Below are positions 22,920-34,726 of a stretch of 64,000 bases of DNA, piece by piece (the stretch's first letter is position 1; each line of letters opens with the position of its first letter). The notes beneath the pieces are model-generated. The model was given only the letters and a program-made list of their open reading frames with translations. It was not told where the DNA came from and made no database searches. Both the position numbers and the translations under genes were made by a program. Origin of the DNA: Paramacrobiotus metropolitanus (Eukaryota; Tardigrada; Eutardigrada; Parachela; Macrobiotidae); the NCBI RefSeq assembly GCF_019649055.1, contig NW_026570339.1:248001-312000 (forward strand). Direction: 5' to 3'.

Positions 22920-25900
22920 ATGGCGTCCACGAAGAACCAGGAGGGTCTGGCGGCGCTGCAGCGCGATCCGCAGCGGATCCGCAATATCTGCATTCTGGCG
23001 CACGTGGACCACGGTGAGAGGCAGAAAGACAGCTGTCTGTGCTTTGACTCGTGACAGTGGACAGTGTGTGCTGTGCAGGGAAGACCTCGCTGGCCGACTC
23101 GCTGCTGGCCAGCAACGGGCTCATCTCGCAGCGCCTGGCCGGCCGTCTGCGCTACCTGGACGACCGGCCGGACGAGCAGCAGCGCGGCATCACCATGAAG
23201 GCCAGCGCCATCACGCTCAAGCACACACTCAGCGACGGAGGAAGCGAAGGAACGCCTGCACACTCAGGCACCTTCCTCGTCAACCTCATCGACTCCCCAG
23301 GTATTCTCCCTCACCCAAGATTTCTGGCTTTCTGTTTTCGTTCTTCCTATTCAGGTTTTCTAACAGGCTGTACAAGTATTCTACGTTTTCTTATTAAATT
23401 TGTAGTCAGCGACATTATTCTTATCTTTTTTAATGCATTTTATGCTTTATTATATTTATCTATTTTTTCATTTTCTTTTTTCTAGATGTAGCTATTAATT
23501 TAGGCATTTTATTCTGTATGTTGTGGCTGTCGGATTGGCGTAATTGTATTTAGTTTATTTGAGTGTTTGAATGGTTGTGGTGGTTGTGCAGGCCACGTGG
23601 ATTTCTGCGGGGAGGTGTCGACGGCGGTGCGCGTGTGCGATGGCGCCCTGGTCGTGGTGGACGCGGTGGAGGGCTGCGCGGCGCAGACGGTGCAGGTGCT
23701 GCGCCAGGCCTGGCTGGAGAACATCCGTCCCTTGCTGGTCATCAACAAGGTCGATAGATTGATCAGCGAGCAGCAACTGTCGCCCGCCGAGGCCTACCAG
23801 CGCCTCCTCCACATCCTCGAGCAGATCAACGCCCTCATGGGCGCCCTCTTCGCCTCCCACACCCTGCGCCAGACCGAGCTCAAGCGCGAACGACAACGCG
23901 CAGGTACCGCGGACATGGTGGTGTTGTCTGGTGTGGTGATGAGCGTCTTGCGTTGCAGAGGAGGACGACGCCAAGGAGAACACGGCGGAGACGCTGTACG
24001 ACGACTGGGACGCCGGGCTGGAGGCCGCCGACGACTCGGCGCTCTACTTCCAGCCGGAGAAGGGCAACGTCGTCTTCGCCAGCGCCCTGGACGGCTGGGG
24101 CTTCTCCATCGACCGCTTCGCCGAGTTGTACGCCAAGAAACTGGGCCTGAGTCGGCGCGTGCTCAACCTGACGTTGTGGGGCGACTTCTGGCTGGACGGG
24201 AAGGAGAAGCGCATCAAGAAGAACGCGCGCGCCCGCGGCAAGAAGCCGCTCTTCGTGCAGCTGGTGCTGGACAATCTCTGGCAGATGTACGACGCTGTCG
24301 GGGTGAAAAAGGACAAGGCGCTCGTGGAGAAGATGGCCGCCGCGCTCGGCTTGAAGATTCATCCGCGCGATCTCCGTCTCGACCCCAAAGGGCTCATCTT
24401 CGCCCTCTGCTCGCAGTGGCTGCCGCTCGGTATGTGCAGCCACTATTTTACCCTTCGTTATTGAATTTTTTGCTGCCATCGCATTAGGCAAGGCCGTCCT
24501 GGACGCGGTGTGTCGGCAGCTGCCCAGCCCGGTGGAAATCAGCGAGGAGCGCGTGGAATCCTTATTAGCCAGCCAGCAGCCCTTCGCCGCCCTCCCCGGC
24601 CCCACCCAGGCCCTGAAACCGGCCTTCCTGGCCTGCTCCGCCGCCCCCTCGGCCCCCCTCATCGCCTTCGTCTCCAAGATCTTCGCCGTCAGTTCCAAGC
24701 ATTTATCGAACCACAGCAGCGCTGCACCGACCCGGGGACAGGCGCTGTCGCTAGAGGAGATTGCGGCGAGACGGGAAGCGGTCCGGCAGCGGCGGGAGAT
24801 GGCCGAGGGCGATGGGGTCACGGTGGAGGAGCCGGTGGCGGTGAGCGGTGAGGAGAAGGGCGAGGAGTTGGTCTTCCTGGCCTTTGCGCGCGTCTTCAGT
24901 GGGACGCTGAAGGAGGGTGACGAGGTGTTCGCGTTGGGACCGAAGTATCAGGTGGACGCGGCGGAGGCGGAGGGCGGACTTCCGGCGCATGCCAGTCGCG
25001 TGGTGGTGGGCGCGGTGTACTGCATGATGGGGCGGGAGATGCAGCGGATGCCGGTGGCCTACGCCGGCAATGTGGTCGGTAAGCGCTGCAGAATTCACCA
25101 TCGTTGGTTTAGAATTTAAATCGTTTAGTCTCCACTGTCCGGCTTGACTGCATAAACTGCAGACAATCGTAGTGTGTTGGCATTGATGACTGAACAGAAA
25201 ATCAACATTCAGATTACTGCATTCCATAAACATACCGTACATCAGCTGGTATTATGCGTTTGAATTGAAAAACTTCAATTTTTTAATTGAAAAAAATGGC
25301 TGGAAATAGTACATGCTAACTGAGAAAGCACGAATTTTACTGGAAATTTTATCGAAAGGCAGTTGACCGAAACAGTAAAGCAATGTAAAATTGTACAATA
25401 AACACCTGTTTTTGACCAAACATTTTCCTTTGCATTGATTTACGACGACAATTTATTACAATTTAAATTGACTATTTAACCCAAGTATAATTAATTTAAT
25501 TAATTGTAAGTTTCAGCTTCAGTTGGAATCATTTGTGCTTTGAACCCTTAGCGAGAGTATGTGTCGTTTGCAGGCATTGCCGGGTTGGAGGGCGTGTTGA
25601 CCCGGTCGGGGACGCTGTCCAGCACGCTGGCCTGTCCGGCCTTCACCGACCTGTACACGACGTCCCTGCCCATCGTGCGGGTGGCCGTAGAACCGAAAAA
25701 AACTAGTAAGTTTCCGCTGCGTTAGTTCCCTTTTGTTTGTACATAGTTGGCAGTTCTAGTCAGTAAAATTTGCGATAAATATTGACGATTTTTTATCTTG
25801 TTGTAGCGGATTTGCCGCGTCTGGTGGAGGGTCTGAAGCTGTTGTACCAGGCGGATCCCTGCGTGGAGGTGCTGCTGCAGGAGAGCGGCGAGCACGTGCT

Positions 25901-27149
25901 GATCACGGCCGGCGAGGTGCACCTGCAGCGCTGCATCCGTGACCTCCAGGAGACCTACGCCAAAGTGGACATCAACGTCTCCCCACCCATCGTGCCTTTC
26001 CGGGAGACCGTCCTCACCACCGGCAACGGTGGCGACGCCAGCGTGGAGATGGAGACCCCCGACCGGATGTACCGACTGAAGATGCGCGCCGTCTCCCTCC
26101 CGGAAGCCACCACCCGCCTCCTGGAGGACAACGCGGGGGTGCTGAAGACCCTGCACGAGCGACGCAAGGGCAAGCGCCGCCCGGAAGTCGCCGCCGTCGA
26201 CGAGAAGCTGGAGAAGTTGAAGGGGGAGCTGCGCGCCACGCTGGAAGGGAGCGGGATCACGCTGGAGAGTATATGCGCCTTCGGACCGCGGCACTGCGGA
26301 CCGAACGTCCTGGTGAACGCCAGCGCGACGCCACTGCCCAGTGTGTGGACGGCCGCGGAACAGGGCAGCGGTTTGATGGAGAACGTGGCGGCCGGGTTCA
26401 ACCTGGCGACGCTGGCCGGGCCGCTGTGTGAGGAGCCCATGATGGGTGTGGCCTTCGTCGTCGAGGACCTGCAGATGGCGCCGCGGGAGGACGAGGAAGC
26501 GGCGGGGTCGGTGGGGGGTGGCCAGGTCATCTCCAGCGTCAAGGAGGCCTGTCGCCGCGCTTTCCAGGCACAACCGCAGCGGCTGATGCTGGCCATGTAC
26601 TACTGCGTCATCCAGGCCAGCAGCGACGTTCTCGGTGAGTCTTTTCAGTGGATTTATGGCGATTTGTATTTATTTCTAATTAATATCATTTTCTGGGATT
26701 TTATTACCGTATCTTGTGATTGTTTTGGTGTTGATTTGGGGGCGGTGGTTGCAGGGAAAGTGTACAGCGTGGTGAGTCGGCGGCACGGGCGCGTCGTGAA
26801 GGACGAGATGGTGGAAGGCTCGGAGGTGTTCAGCATCGCGACGCTACTGCCCGTGTGCGAGAGCTTCGGACTGGGCGAGGAGATGCGGAAGCGCAGCAGC
26901 GGACTGGCCTTGCCGCAGCTGACCTTCAGCCACTGGGAGGTGCTGGAGGTGGACCCCTTCTGGACGCCCGGGGCGGGGGGAAGGACGGCCAGCGAGGAGG
27001 ACTACGAGCTGTACGGCGACAAGGCCGACGCCGAGAACCACGCGCTCAAGTACGTCGGCCAGGTCAGGAGGCGCAAGGGCCTCTTCAACGCCGGCGAACA
27101 GGTCGTCGTCTCCGCCGAGAAGCAGCGCACCGTCAAGCGCAACAAGTGA
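22920..27149 (+). CDS. EFL1: Elongation factor-like GTPase 1 (EFL1/Ria1)
   Basis: EFL1 is the cytoplasmic EF-2-like GTPase that, with SBDS, evicts eIF6 from nascent 60S subunits. Eight exons: 22920-23013, 23079-23300, 23592-23903, 23959-24429, 24488-25078, 25574-25705, 25807-26634 and 26755-27149. All junctions are GT/AG and keep phase, giving 1,014 residues (relatives are about 1,100). G1 AHVDHGKT lies at residues 27-34, G2 RGIT at 67-70, G3 DSPGH at 103-107 and G4 NKVD at 157-160. Exon 5 has the domain II strand [15 protein letters not shown]. The end, with VRRRKGL and AEKQRT, matches EFL1 rather than EF-2, and the EF-2 diphthamide region is not conserved. Exons are strongly GC-rich. The start is the first ATG before the G1 block. 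Long antisense frames here are shadows. Confidence 0.96.
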
Positions 27150-28205
27150 TTACTTGTCAGCCACCGCCCCCACCCGGTGGGCGTGGTCGGTGTCCGTGGG
27201 GAAACGGTCAACTGATCGCAACGTGATTGCCGCACATTGTCAGAGTCTGTTTTTGCTCCGATGGCCTACTGCGCCGCTTTCCGCCGTTTCCGGTGTATCG
27301 GTGAGCGAGATTGCACTGAGTCAAGGTTTGGTTAGTTAATGGAAGTAAGGCGTTTCTGCCGCTACTTTTCCTGACAGAAAAACATGCCTGTTTAGTGTTT
27401 ATCTATAGCAAGCGCTTTTTTTGTACACGTAAGCGAGTGATGGACTTTTTCGGCATTAAATGAAAATAAGAATCCTAAATACGGGATCTCTCTGTACTGA
27501 GACGCACGCGGCCGATCGTATTCACACGTCTTCTCGCATGCCGTTAAAAAGTCAACTTTCCACTGCCGTTCTTCCAGGCACTGTAGGACACATTTAGGAG
27601 GTATCAATACGGTGATCGGGCATGAATCTGAATTAGTATATTATTAAGCAATAATAATTCAATATGATGTAGAATTAATCTCGTCAACGTTAACGGCGTT
27701 ATGCTGCGAAGTGAAAAGCCGGTCGGCACTGGTGCAAAGGTCGCTAGTTTTTGCCGCGCGCAAACAATACTGCGCAGCCCGCTCCAGTTCCACTAACATG
27801 CTTACACTGACCTCGTTACGTGCTGCATCAGTTTCAAGGCCGGCATGCGCGGCGGAAACTGGATTTTGTTGACAATTAGATAATACACGGGGCAATCTGC
27901 TGGGCCATCTTCCTTCATGCACGGCGTTGAATTCTACAAGATTGCCGGTAGTAATTACGGCTAGCTTCCCTGACTGTCCAGCATTATGCGCCGGGTTGCG
28001 CCAGCGTTAAGTTGATTATTTCTGTTAATTACTTTCGCGTGTTCCTTCGAATAATTATCTGCTTGGCTGGATTCAAGTACTGCTACTAGTTTTAGCGGAA
28101 TATTTTTAAGGAGTATTTATCGCTGGCCATTTTCTTATCAGCATATTCTGGATACACCTGCATTTAGTTTCGCACAATTTTGCTTTTTATTGATCGTTTG
28201 CAAAA
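27150..28205. other. Intergenic, no gene recognised
   Basis: EFL1 3' flank followed by AT-rich sequence leading to the next gene. A minus-strand open frame (27,659-27,922) of 87 codons has no recognisable family and is probably chance. Confidence 0.4.
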
Positions 28206-30518
28206 ATGCCGCGCTACGGAATGCACTTGATATGGATTGTCCTCATATATTGGCAAGGTACATACTTTAATACTGGATCAATCTTTTGGGTCGTGTTATT
28301 TTAAGGGAATGTTAAGTAGAAAACAGCAGGACATCAGTACTTTCTTAAAACCACATTTTATTCTATTAGTGATTTTATACTGTTTGTTAATAGTTTCTTT
28401 GCCTAATCATATTAGTTACTTTGCTAATATATTTGTTATTATTTTAATATTTTATTTATTAATTTGTTAATCAGTCAGTTATTTTGTACATGATCGTGAC
28501 CTAATAATTATGTCATCACATAATCCGTAAATGCATACTTAAGTTATTTTGCTAATAATAGCTTTGTACAGCATGTGTTTGTCGTGCGTAGTTGTGAACA
28601 GTTTGAGCGAGGATGACCACAGCGCGTACATGGAGCAGCCGTACCTGCCGGTGCAGGCGCCGGGTCCGGGCCCGGGCAAATCGGCCAACGTCAGCCTGTA
28701 CAACAACAGCAGCAGCAGCGCCGTGGCCGACCAGCACTACGGCGACGCCGCCGCCGGCTACCAGCCGTCGTACCGCGCCGCCGCCCAGGGCCACATCCGC
28801 ATCGACCCCGCCGTCAAGGACGCCGGCTACCTCTCCGCCTCCGCCAGCTACCCCGCCGCCGGCAACTACAGCAGCCCCGCCGTCAAAGAGCAACACTACG
28901 GCCAACCCGTGGCCCCCGCCAACTACCGACCCTACCGCAACGACGCCCACAACTACGCCCGCACCGTCAACGCCACCACCAAGCAGGCGCCCTACCTCGG
29001 CGCCGGATACGGGGGATACGCCGCCAACACCTCCGTCACCGACCAACACTACGGGCAACCCTACGCGGGCGACTACTCGCGTCCGTACCGCGCCGGTAAC
29101 TACGTTCCCACGGTGGACACCGCTGTGAAGAACTCCACGTACGGACAGCAGTACGCCAGCGCCGCCCCGGCGGTGGCTGACCAGGACTACGGGCAACCTT
29201 ACGCCGGTGAATACCGGCCTTACCGCGCGCAGAACTACCGGCCCAACTACGACCCGGCCGTCAAGGACGCCGCCTACGGGCTTCAGTACGGCGGCGCCAC
29301 CCCGGCCCAACCCTACCCGGCCGCCGCCCCGGTGAAACAACAGTATTACGGGCAGACTTACGCCGGCGACTACCGTTCCTACCGCAGCGACGCGGCGAAC
29401 TACGCGCGCACGGTGCAGCCGGTGAAGGACGCCGGCTACCTGCAGCCACAAGCGGCGTACACCCCGGCCAACGGCACGGTGCGGGAGCAGTTCTACGGGC
29501 AGCCGCACGCCGGCGGCGGTTACCGGCACTACCGCACCGACGGCCGCAACTACGCGCCCAAGATGCAGGGCGTCCAGGATGCGCCGTACCTGAGTCCGGC
29601 GGGAGACGGCGGGGAGTACCACGAGGAGCACTACGAGGACGAAGATTACGCGGCCGACGGGTTATGCGCGCCGGCGCAGACGCGCGTGGACCGCACGCTG
29701 TACTGCGGCATCCCCAACGTGCTGCGCGGCACCCAGGTCGTCCATCCCGAAAAGGTGGGTGCCGCTTTATGACGAAGTTGACCGGTGTTATAACGTGACC
29801 TTTGCAGTTGGGCGGGGAGTGGTTCCAGTACCGGCGCTCGCCCATCGGCCCGCTGCAGATCAACCCCGTGCTGCGCGTGCGGCCGCTGGGCCGCGCCGAA
29901 ATCCCTTCGACGCACTATCCGGCGATGGCGGCCTGGTACGCGTCCTCCTGGTACCAGAGCTCGCAGGACTACTCCTGCAGCGACATCTTCTACGCCGGCT
30001 TCCTGGGGCTGCGCGGGACGCAGGTCATGGACACCTACTTCCCGGAGCGGGCGCCCATCGGTATGTCAGTCTCCTCTGCTATACCACGTTGAGAAAAAGC
30101 TTGAAAACTAAATAGGAACGCAAAATCATATATATAAGATAATCAAAATGACTGCGGATGACCTTTGGCAGAGTATACCATCTTCTACACGTTGCTGCTG
30201 GACGAGCGGCTCGGTCTGTGGATCAACTACGAGTGCCAGAAGTACAGCGCGGCGAGCGGCGTCTGCGCCCGGCCGCACATCTGCGTCAACGTGCGCGAGC
30301 GCCCGGACCTGCTGTCGCGCGACGAACAGGCGCGGCTGGACGCCGCCATCAACCAGGCCGTGGCCCCCTTCTGCCTGTCCATCACGCAGCTGCCCAAGCA
30401 GATCTACACCAACAGCAAGAGCCCCTGCCCCGAGCCCAAGGTGCCCGACTGGCTCAACATGAAGATCCAGGGCCTCGCGCGCTACCAGCGCAAACTCGAT
30501 CTCTCCACCCACAATTAA
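28206..30518 (+). CDS. Secreted Tyr/Gly/Pro repeat protein, lipocalin-like C-terminus
   Basis: The model has four exons: 28206-28257, 28592-29754, 29808-30060 and 30172-30518, all GT/AG and in phase, giving 604 residues. The N-terminus MPRYGMHLIWIVLIYW followed by a polar stretch looks like a signal peptide. The exon 1 to 2 acceptor (gtag at 28588-28591) is chosen because it alone keeps phase and completes the signal peptide. Exon 2 encodes six repeats of about 45-50 residues around (V)xDQHYGQPYAGDYRPYR, NY and (V)KDAxYL. The last ~230 residues have eight or more Cys and a G-E-W-F start, then IFYTLLLDERLGLWINYEC, reminiscent of lipocalin conserved regions 1 and 2. Likely an extracellular or matrix protein. 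The lipocalin call is inference and the function is unknown. Confidence 0.8.
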
Positions 30519-31172
30519 AGTAGACTAACGACTTTACTCACTGTACCTGATCCTGCCGAATTCGGCATTTGCAGTGTTGGATTATTATTGTTTCTTGCAT
30601 TACGGTTATGCATTCTTCTTGTTAATTATGTAGCGTACTTGTAGCGAACGTCTTAACTCTTACGAAAGTGATGTGGCCGGTGTTATTCTTGGACTGAGTG
30701 TGCTAGTGTATCAGCTTCGTATTCGCAGTCACGATCAATTGTTACAGTACTTGAGCGTTGTATGCATCCGCATGGGGCATCAGGTTTAATTTGGTTTATC
30801 GCTTAACGTCTCTAGATAAGCACAAGGAATCACTCCTTATCAACATCTACAGACAGTTATAAATATACCGAAACGAGGTAAAAGAGTAACACGAATCTAC
30901 AGCCTATATCTATCTATATACACAGTATATACCGGACACTGACAGTACGTACAATATATTGCAACAATTATACTTATACTACATAGTAAACTGTTATCGT
31001 TAGATGTACAAGTACCGTATATCCGTACTAACACGAATTATAAGCAAATCTTGCTCGCCGGTGAAACGAATAGCAAAGGTCATCCATCCGTCTGGTCAGT
31101 ATGGGAAAGGGCTGCTCCTTGTGTGGTTAAATGGCGCGCGGAGATACTCTGTGGATGATCGTACGTTCAGTT
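30519..31172. other. Convergent 3' flanks, no gene
   Basis: AT-rich sequence between the 3' ends of the repeat protein (plus) and the Spatzle-like gene (minus). It probably contains both 3' untranslated regions. Tatctatatata-type runs are near 30,900-30,960. Confidence 0.5.
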
Positions 31173-33113
31173 CTATCCGCTTGATGCGGGGTCGGCCAGC
31201 ATGCACTTGCAGGCGCAGTGCGAGGGGAATTTGAACCAGTCCATGAAGATACCCTGGCCACATGTACAAATACACTGTCATATTTTTAGTCCTATTTAAT
31301 ACAATTAGAAGCCTTCGGCAGTCGTTAATATCTGTCCACTGTCTAGCATTATATGGCGAAGGGTGGTGCTTCGGCGGGATATACAGTATGTACTTTTATA
31401 ATAGTACTTTTGTAGGTCTGCGGCACTGACGTAAGTGACGTACCTTGCAGTTGTCGTGGGGGTCGTAGGCGAGGAGGCGGAACCAGCTGTACTCCTGGCT
31501 GCACCAGCAGGGCCGGCTGGGGTGGCAGCGATTGTGCATTGTGCCGGCACTGCCGCCGGCGGTGCCCTGCTGCGCCGGCGTCAGCGGGAGGCCGCTGCTC
31601 GTCATGGAGCGGGCGCACTTGACGGTGTGGACGGCCTGCTCGAAGGGCGGACTGTTGACGATGGCCAGCTTCACGCCCGTCCCGTTCACCGCCCAGAACG
31701 GCGTCACCAGCTCCTCTGCAATGCAGTATACAGTCTGTACAGTGTGCACACGTCCGACACTAGTCGTATCCACCTTTACGCCGCCACTATGTATGCGTCT
31801 TCGCATCACTACATCGCTACATATCTACGAGGTATATACTAGTACATCCATGAATTCATATATACATATATCCATGAAAATTTGTACAAGTATGCAGAAT
31901 AGTCTAATAAGTATAAATTAAAGTTATATATGTAACAAAGGCATGAGCGGATAAGCAACTAGTATAGTATATACTGTAAAAAGTTTTGACAATGAATGAG
32001 AAACGAGTAGAACGTGTCTATATAAGTTATAGTATCTATATATTGTATCGTTACAGGGTAAGTGCCTTAGTGTCTATATAATATTGCTTTGTATTAATTT
32101 TATGGATAAAGCGTACTGTACATCGCTAGCTGTACTAACTAACCTTCAACAGGGCAGAGATAGCTGGTGCTGTAACAAGAAACCGGCATTGAGCGTATAT
32201 AGTGACTGCATCTGCGTGTAAGTGAGCGGTCAGCACAAGGACGCTGTAAGAACGTGCAGCAGCAGCCGGAAATGAAAGCAATACTATCAAGCCCAAATGA
32301 GAAATAGAAAACCAATATTATTATACAGTATCTGTCCGCTTACAGCGCCGGTTGCGGCCCGCCGGCACCGGTCCCGGCCCCCGCGGCGGCGCCGTTCTTG
32401 ACCATGCGTTTGCGGCGCAGGTCGCTGTTGTCCAGCTGGCCGTTGGGTCCGTTGGGCTGGTCCTCCTCTTCCTTGCGGATGAGACTGCGTGACGACACTG
32501 AGCCAAACATGCGCCGCATCAGCGCCTTGTTCTCGTCAATAAACATAGAAATGTCGCTCCTACATGAACCGTTTAAATTGGTCAAATTATTATAATCAAC
32601 CGAGCTGTATATACAGCATGCATATACATAAATAAAGGTCACTCAGTACGTGAACAGGCGAAGAAAGTATCGTGCACACCTTGGATAGAAGATGCCGGGC
32701 TTGGAGCAGTAGTCCTGGAAGACGCCGTCGCACGACAGCCGGTCGCTGAAGGGCACCTTGTGAAAGGCGCCGCCCATGCCGATGCCGACGCCGGGGAATA
32801 GGTCGGCGATGGGGGCGTTGGCGCTGACGCTGGCGGCGGCGTGATGGCTGTGACTGTGGCTGTGGCCGGAATCCGCCAGGGTCTGCGCTGAGGAGAAGAG
32901 CTGCGCCCCGGCCGCCGGGGCGCTGCCGGCACTGCTCGGGGCGGCGGCGGCGGCGGCCGCGACGGGTACGGCCGTCGGTGTCCCGTTACTTCCGGGCGAC
33001 TGCTGACTCTGCGCCGCCGCAGCACTCAGACAACATATGATACAGGCGGAAACTACAGCGGGTAAAGCCGATATAGATAACGACCCGGCGACATATGTCC
33101 CCAATATCCCCAT
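31173..33113 (-). CDS. spz-like: Spatzle-family cystine-knot ligand precursor
   Basis: Spatzle proteins are secreted, protease-activated ligands of Toll receptors in immunity, patterning or neurotrophic signalling. Five exons on minus: 33113-32680, 32559-32344, 32169-32144 (only 26 nt), 31715-31444 and 31253-31173. All are GT/AG and in phase, giving 342 residues. Residues 1-35 form a signal peptide (hydrophobic to CLSAAAAQ). An Ala/Ser/His-rich pro-region follows, and RRKR at 193-196 is a convertase-type site. The cystine-knot domain starts at Cys222 (SYLCPVEEE), continues with TPFWAVNG, AVHTVKC, CSQEYSWFRLLAYDP, and ends GIFMDWFKFPSHCACKC. The domain has nine Cys (seven is usual). The WFRLLAYD and FMDWFKFPS motifs are typical of the family; the subtype is not assigned. 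Confidence 0.88.
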
Positions 33114-33812
33114 TGCCGCTCCGAACTTCCATCCAACCGCACAATTCCCGTACGCACCGCCGCCAAGATCGGAGAAGGCAGTGGAGGGATTATACCGGCA
33201 AATACAATCACCAACCTACACCGGAAACCATTACTCGTCCACTTGTCCACCACCTTGAATCGATGCTATTCGGCGAAAATGTAATTATGAGCGCTAACCA
33301 GCAGTCATTGTAATTGCCGCGGAAATTGGGAAGATTGCTGGCAAGTCGCATGCGCAGTTGATAATTATTAATCATGCAAATCGCGTCCGCTCACGTGCAG
33401 TGCAACGTGCAACGAATAGTTGTACAGAGCAGTGAGAATATAATTAACGTGTACAGGAGGAAGTGATGGTTGAAGTATATGTACAACGAAGAGATATTTA
33501 ACTGATGACGGTCAGTATGAAGTGGATCGAGCAGGCAACTCAAGTACAAGTATTGTAATACTATGCGTGGACTTGTGACGGATTACCTTTGCACTGGTAA
33601 CCCGATAATACAGATATACAGGTAACATCCGGGCAGCGGCAGATGCCGCTGATCATTTTCGCTCAAACGACACCTCCCCATTGCGCCTCCTGTCTTTTCT
33701 ATGCGCTGAAGATAGGTATTTTCAATCATCGCTGCCTGCTCGTATTTTATATTATAGCGATACACAACTACATCTACAATGTATACCGATAATATAGATA
33801 TGTCACTTCTAT
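33114..33812. other. Upstream region of the Spatzle-like gene
   Basis: No coding block recognised. It should contain the promoter and 5' leader of the minus-strand Spatzle-like gene. TATATTATAGC-like words occur but none can be assigned. Confidence 0.4.
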
Positions 33813-33905
33813 CATTGCCGTTGCTCTAGGAGTATAACGAGAGGAATGAATGAACATTCCATTCATTCATTCCTCTGTTACTCCTATAGCAGAGCAACGG
33901 CAGTG
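33813..33905. repeat. Fold-back repeat, ~40-bp arms
   Basis: The left arm (cattgccgttgctct, aggagtat, gagaggaatgaatg) and the right arm (cattcattcctct, actcctat, agagcaacggcagtg) are reverse complements with a few gaps. The loop is only a few bases. It would form a long hairpin. Confidence 0.8.
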
Positions 33906-33975
33906 CCCCTAACTGTATAACTATTAACTACAGCTGCTTACATTAAATTTTGAAACGGGAGTAGGAAACTGCATC

Positions 33976-34107
33976 AAGTATCATACGAACGCAGTACCGT
34001 AGCCAGATCCACGATCAGTGGATCTGGATAGTGGAGCGTAAAAGCTGCACAAATATACACATTTTTACGCTCGCAGTGTTGTTGTAACTGCGTACGTACG
34101 ATACTTA
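33976..34107. repeat. Nested fold-back repeat
   Basis: The outer arms aagtatcatacgaacgcagt and actgcgtacgtacgatactt enclose two inner hairpins: ccagatccac/gtggatctgg (34,003-34,027) and gagcgtaaaa/ttttacgctc (34,034-34,072). Likely a small non-autonomous inverted-repeat transposon. Confidence 0.65.
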
Positions 34108-34193
34108 TTAATTTCAGCAAAGTCTGTACTTGCTGCCGCCATCCGGCTGGTGTTTTATGTACGTTGTGGTCGAACACAATATTATTGTATGCA

Positions 34194-34310
34194 CCGCGCA
34201 GTATTTCAATTTGCATGCTAAACTCACATCAGGTAAAGTACTGGTACACAGGTAATGTTTAGATACGTACTTGTACCTGTGTTCGGCACGCAAATTTAAA
34301 TACTGCGCGG
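34194..34310. repeat. Fold-back repeat with ~25-bp outer arms
   Basis: The outer arms ccgcgcagtatttcaatttgc and gcaaatttaaatactgcgcgg pair almost perfectly. The interior holds further complementary words (ggtacacaggtaatgttta against acgtacttgtacctgtgt). Probably another MITE-like element. Confidence 0.65.
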
Positions 34311-34726
34311 TATATATATACTGTAAGTACATAATTAATTGTAGTACAATATCTCTGTAGCTATGTGCATGGCTTTCCCGCTAAATCGTGGCATTCAGCT
34401 CGCCGCTGTGACAAATAAAAACATGACTATATCACTTGTCAGAAAATCTTCCGGCAGCATCAGATAATGAAATTTTGTTGTATTATACAGAGTACATGTA
34501 CAGTACATAGCTAATAAACACTCTTTGCACAAAGTGTACTAAAATTAGGTTGTACACGTTTTTAAAACTAAATAAACAAGTATGGAAAACCAGTTTCCGT
34601 TCAGATTTGAGGTACAGCTGCATGCAGCTGCCCACAATTGCAAATGACCTGCATAACGACAGACGAATTAAAAACGTGTTTCCTGGGGGCAACAACTAGA
34701 GTAAGAAGTCCGGTCTTACTGCTGAG
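34311..34726. other. 3' flank of the receptor-like gene
   Basis: AT-rich sequence with no coding block recognised. It likely contains the 3' untranslated region of the minus-strand receptor-like gene. Confidence 0.4.

Noticed and set aside
23880-24821. Long antisense frame (313 codons) opposite EFL1
   Set aside because: It overlaps EFL1 exons and introns on the other strand, and results from GC-rich codon use. No family resemblance.
25722-26573. Long antisense frame (283 codons) opposite EFL1 exon 7
   Set aside because: Mirror of the GC-rich EFL1 exon; crosses the exon start and has no domain.
27659-27922. 87-codon minus-strand frame between EFL1 and the repeat protein
   Set aside because: No splice partner, no recognised motif, moderate length only.
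28552-29631. 359-codon antisense frame opposite the repeat protein
   Set aside because: Val/Gly/Arg-rich mirror image of the plus-strand repeats. The plus strand has signal peptide, splice sites and a domain.
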